Shown here: positions 61,924 to 64,000 of the stretch, piece by piece
Layout: each line of letters starts with the position of its first letter
How positions within the stretch are numbered: the first letter of the stretch is position 1
Assembly: GCF_900091515.1 (NCBI RefSeq)
Contig: NZ_LT607410.1
Coordinates: 62,001 to 126,000, forward strand
Reading direction: 5' to 3'
DNA length: 64,000 nt
DNA from: Micromonospora purpureochromogenes
GTDB taxonomy: Bacteria > Actinomycetota > Actinomycetes > Mycobacteriales > Micromonosporaceae
The notes under the pieces: generated by a model
Seen by the model: the letters and a program-made list of their open reading frames with translations, nothing else
Databases searched by the model: none
Told to the model about the DNA's origin: nothing
Translations under genes and position numbers: made by a program

Positions 61924-62576
61924 GCTCCCGCTCCCTTGCCTGCCGCGGACCCGTTGGCGGCGGCCCGCTGGGCGTGCTGCTCGGCGCCGGGGAAGGTCAC
62001 CCCGGGGTGCTCCTCGACCTGGTACCGGCCCGGGCTGTTGGCCGCGTGCTCGGCACCGGCCGAGGTGCCGGGGTTCGTCAGCGCGCCGACGTAGTAGTCC
62101 TTCTCGCTGTCACCCAGCCGCATCGGGTGCGGCGGCTGCTCCATCCCCGGCAGCAGCGGCGCGAGCAGCTGCTCCTTGGTGAAGATCAGATCCTGCCGGT
62201 TGTCCCGGGCCAGCTCGTACTCGTTGCTCATGGTGAGCGAACGGGTCGGGCAGGCCTCGATGCAGAGCCCGCAGAAGATGCACCGGGCGTAGTTGATCTG
62301 GTAGACGCTGGCGTACCGCTCACCCGGCGAGAAGCGCTGCTCGTCGGTGTTGTCGCCACCCTCGACGTAGATCGCGTCCGCCGGGCAGGCCCAGGCGCAC
62401 AGCTCGCAGCCGATGCACTTCTCCAGGCCGTCCGGGTGCCGGTTGAGGATGTGCCGCCCGTGGTAGCGCGGCGCCGACACCGGCGGCTTGAACGGGTAGT
62501 CGGTGGTGACGACCTTCCTGAACATGTGCGAGAAGGTGACACCGAAGCCCTTGAACGTTCCGGTGATCGCGCCCAC
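61920..62576 (-). CDS. nuoI: NADH-quinone oxidoreductase subunit I
   Basis: A 218-residue peripheral-arm subunit with two 4Fe-4S cluster motifs, [12 protein letters not shown] and [12 protein letters not shown], which carry electrons to quinone. The tail of about 75 residues after the second motif is Ala/Gly-rich and variable. GTG 62576 begins one base after the nuoH stop. Confidence 0.97.
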   Translation of the reverse strand: MGAITGTFKGFGVTFSHMFRKVVTTDYPFKPPVSAPRYHGRHILNRHPDGLEKCIGCELCAWACPADAIYVEGGDNTDEQRFSPGERYASVYQINYARCIFCGLCIEACPTRSLTMSNEYELARDNRQDLIFTKEQLLAPLLPGMEQPPHPMRLGDSEKDYYVGALTNPGTSAGAEHAANSPGRYQVEEHPGVTFPGAEQHAQRAAANGSAAGKGAGA

Positions 62577-62577
62577 G

Positions 62578-63930
62578 TCACACCTCCCTGGAGTCCGAGC
62601 CGGCGATGTTGGCCGGCTCCCGCTCGGCGACCACGCGCTTGGTGCGCGGGCTCGGTGGTACCTGAAGGTCCATCGGAGGCAGCGGGAAGCTGCCGTGCGG
62701 CCGACTGTTGACCTGTTCCTGCACGGTCGGCTTCCGCTCCTGCCGGCGGCTCGGCCAGAAGAGCGTCACCAGCAGCAGCACGCCCGCGCCGATGGCGGTG
62801 GCGAGCAGCCGGTCCCGGGACTGCCAGTCCTCGATCGAGCGCAGCCCGGACAGGACCAGGATCCAGACCAGGTTGATCGGGAGCAGGACCTTCCAGCCGA
62901 AGCGCATGAACTGGTCGTAGCGGAGCCGGGGCAGCGTGCCCCGGAGCCAGACGAAGACGAAGACCAGGATCAGCACCTTGCCGAAGAACCAGAGCATCGG
63001 CCACCAACCGGAGTTGGCCCCGGCCCAGAAGGTGGTGATCGGCGCGGGTGCCCGCCAGCCGCCGAGGAAGAGCGTCGTGGTGACCGCGGACATGGTCACC
63101 ATCGAGACGTACTCGGAGAGCATGAAGAGCGCGAACTTCAGCGAGCTGTACTCGGTCATGAAGCCCGCGACCAGCTCGGACTCCGCCTCGGGCAGGTCGA
63201 ACGGTGCCCGGTTGGTCTCACCGACGGTGGAGATGAAGAAGATGATGAAGCTGGGCAGCAGCAGGATCGCGTACCAGCCGGGGGCCGGGATGTTGGCGCC
63301 GCCGATGCTGAGCTGGGTGCCGTTCGCCTGGGCGGCGACGATCCCGCTGGTCGACATCGTGCCGGCGGTCATGAACACCGCCACGATGCTCAGCCCCATC
63401 GCGACCTCGTACGAGATCATCTGGGCGCTGGACCGCAGGCCGCCCAGCAGCGGGTACGTCGAGCCGGAGGCCCAGCCGCCGAGCACGATGCCGTAGATGC
63501 CCATCGAGGAGCAGGCCAGCAGCACCAGCACCGCCACCGGCACGTCGGTGACCTGCAACGGCGTCCAGTGGCCGAAGATGCTCACCATCGGGCCGAACGG
63601 CACCACCGACAGGGCGGTGACCGCGCAGATCACCGAGATGGTCGGCGCGAAGAAGTAGACGACCTTGTCGGCGGCCCGCGGGAGGATGTCCTCCTTGAAG
63701 GCCATCTTCAGGCCGTCGGCGAGCGTCTGCAGCAGACCGAACGGGCCGACCTGGTTGGGGCCGGGCCGCACCTGCATGTAGCCGACGACCCGCCGCTCGA
63801 ACCAGACGCCGAGCAGCGTGGCCAGCAGGCCGAAGGCGAACGCGAAGACGATCTTGCCGAGGACCAGCCACCACGGGTCCTTGCCGAAGTCGGCCAGCGT
63901 CGGGTCCTGAGCGAGGTAGAGCGCGCTCAC
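62578..63930 (-). CDS. nuoH: NADH-quinone oxidoreductase subunit H
   Basis: A 450-residue membrane subunit forming the quinone site. [20 protein letters not shown] lies near residues 42-61, and [20 protein letters not shown] is the strongly conserved loop. A 55-residue hydrophilic C-terminal extension is present. GTG 63930 overlaps the nuoG stop (GTGA). Confidence 0.97.
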   Translation of the reverse strand: MSALYLAQDPTLADFGKDPWWLVLGKIVFAFAFGLLATLLGVWFERRVVGYMQVRPGPNQVGPFGLLQTLADGLKMAFKEDILPRAADKVVYFFAPTISVICAVTALSVVPFGPMVSIFGHWTPLQVTDVPVAVLVLLACSSMGIYGIVLGGWASGSTYPLLGGLRSSAQMISYEVAMGLSIVAVFMTAGTMSTSGIVAAQANGTQLSIGGANIPAPGWYAILLLPSFIIFFISTVGETNRAPFDLPEAESELVAGFMTEYSSLKFALFMLSEYVSMVTMSAVTTTLFLGGWRAPAPITTFWAGANSGWWPMLWFFGKVLILVFVFVWLRGTLPRLRYDQFMRFGWKVLLPINLVWILVLSGLRSIEDWQSRDRLLATAIGAGVLLLVTLFWPSRRQERKPTVQEQVNSRPHGSFPLPPMDLQVPPSPRTKRVVAEREPANIAGSDSREV

Positions 63931-64000
63931 TGGTTACCCCCAGCGTTGAGGAGTGGACCCGGACGGTCGGTCTCGTCCGCCGCGACCCGCCCGGCCGGGA
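63927..64000 (-). CDS. nuoG: NADH-quinone oxidoreductase subunit G, 3' end only
   Basis: The last 23 codons plus stop of the gene upstream of nuoH, ending [20 protein letters not shown] and Gln. The assignment to NuoG rests on operon order; the fragment is too short to show a domain. It runs off the window edge. Confidence 0.75.
   Translation of the reverse strand, partial: PAGRVAADETDRPGPLLNAGGNQ

Noticed and set aside
1..64000. tRNA genes, rRNA genes, CRISPR arrays, intact insertion sequences
   Set aside because: I scanned for T-loop-like GGTTCRA motifs with CCA-side stems, regular spaced repeats and transposase motifs and found none I could support.

Overview
The window is very GC-rich DNA with dense, mostly non-overlapping genes, frequent GTG starts, ATGA/GTGA stop-start overlaps, an H+-pumping pyrophosphatase next to bldG, an actinobacterial Tad pilus locus, WXG100/mycosin/EccE type VII secretion genes and a 14-subunit-type nuo operon. 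This points to a filamentous actinomycete, most likely the Micromonosporaceae (Micromonospora-like). No rRNA, tRNA, CRISPR array or intact insertion sequence was recognised.

Layout. 0-4.8 kb, minus strand: hypothetical protein, lipoprotein, hppA, a BldG-partner anti-sigma-like protein and bldG. 4.9-8.4 kb, plus: MrfA/Hrq1-type helicase, a small protein, a LURP-one-related protein. 8.6-14.0 kb, minus: a seven-gene tightly overlapping Tad pilus operon (ssd, tadA, tadB, tadC, DUF4244 pilin, TadE, TadE/G-like). 14.3-24.4 kb: accessory block with a membrane-anchored protein carrying a von Hippel-Lindau beta-domain, small enzymes, a Q/G-rich + SRPBCC + membrane-anchor trio, orphan small genes, a frameshifted pseudogene and a decayed phage integrase. 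24.7-28.9 kb: HAD-IB phosphatase, a Fic-like protein without its catalytic histidine, and acetyl-CoA synthetase. 29.1-37.4 kb: three paralogous secreted M6 (immune inhibitor A) metalloproteases in a row. 37.5-39.0 kb: lipoprotein and epoxide-hydrolase-like protein. 39.0-46.8 kb: type VII secretion-associated genes (SseB-domain protein, mycosin, two WXG100 proteins, EccE). 46.8-54.5 kb: holin-like membrane protein, acetyltransferase, RarD transporter, ECF sigma factor/anti-sigma pair, PhoX-type phosphatase, IclR regulator and MFS transporter. 54.5-64 kb, minus: long-chain polyprenyl diphosphate synthase and nuoG(3' end)-H-I-J-K-L-M-N.

How it fits together. The helicase / Tad / ssd / HAD / Fic-like / acs / epoxide-hydrolase order follows, from memory, the order around Rv3649-Rv3670 of Mycobacterium tuberculosis, and hppA / anti-sigma / bldG / helicase follows Streptomyces coelicolor SCO3547-3550. 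Against that backbone, the 14.3-24.4 kb block between ssd and the HAD gene, ending in the integrase remnant, looks like a lineage-specific insertion. The polyprenyl synthase probably makes the menaquinone side chain used by the adjacent NADH dehydrogenase. The most unusual items are the bacterial VHL-like domain with its hydroxyproline-pocket residues at exact human spacing, the pseudo-Fic protein, a sigma factor without any canonical start codon in the right place, a 72-bp tandem duplication across the tadE/tadG junction, and two perfect DnaA boxes upstream of ssd.
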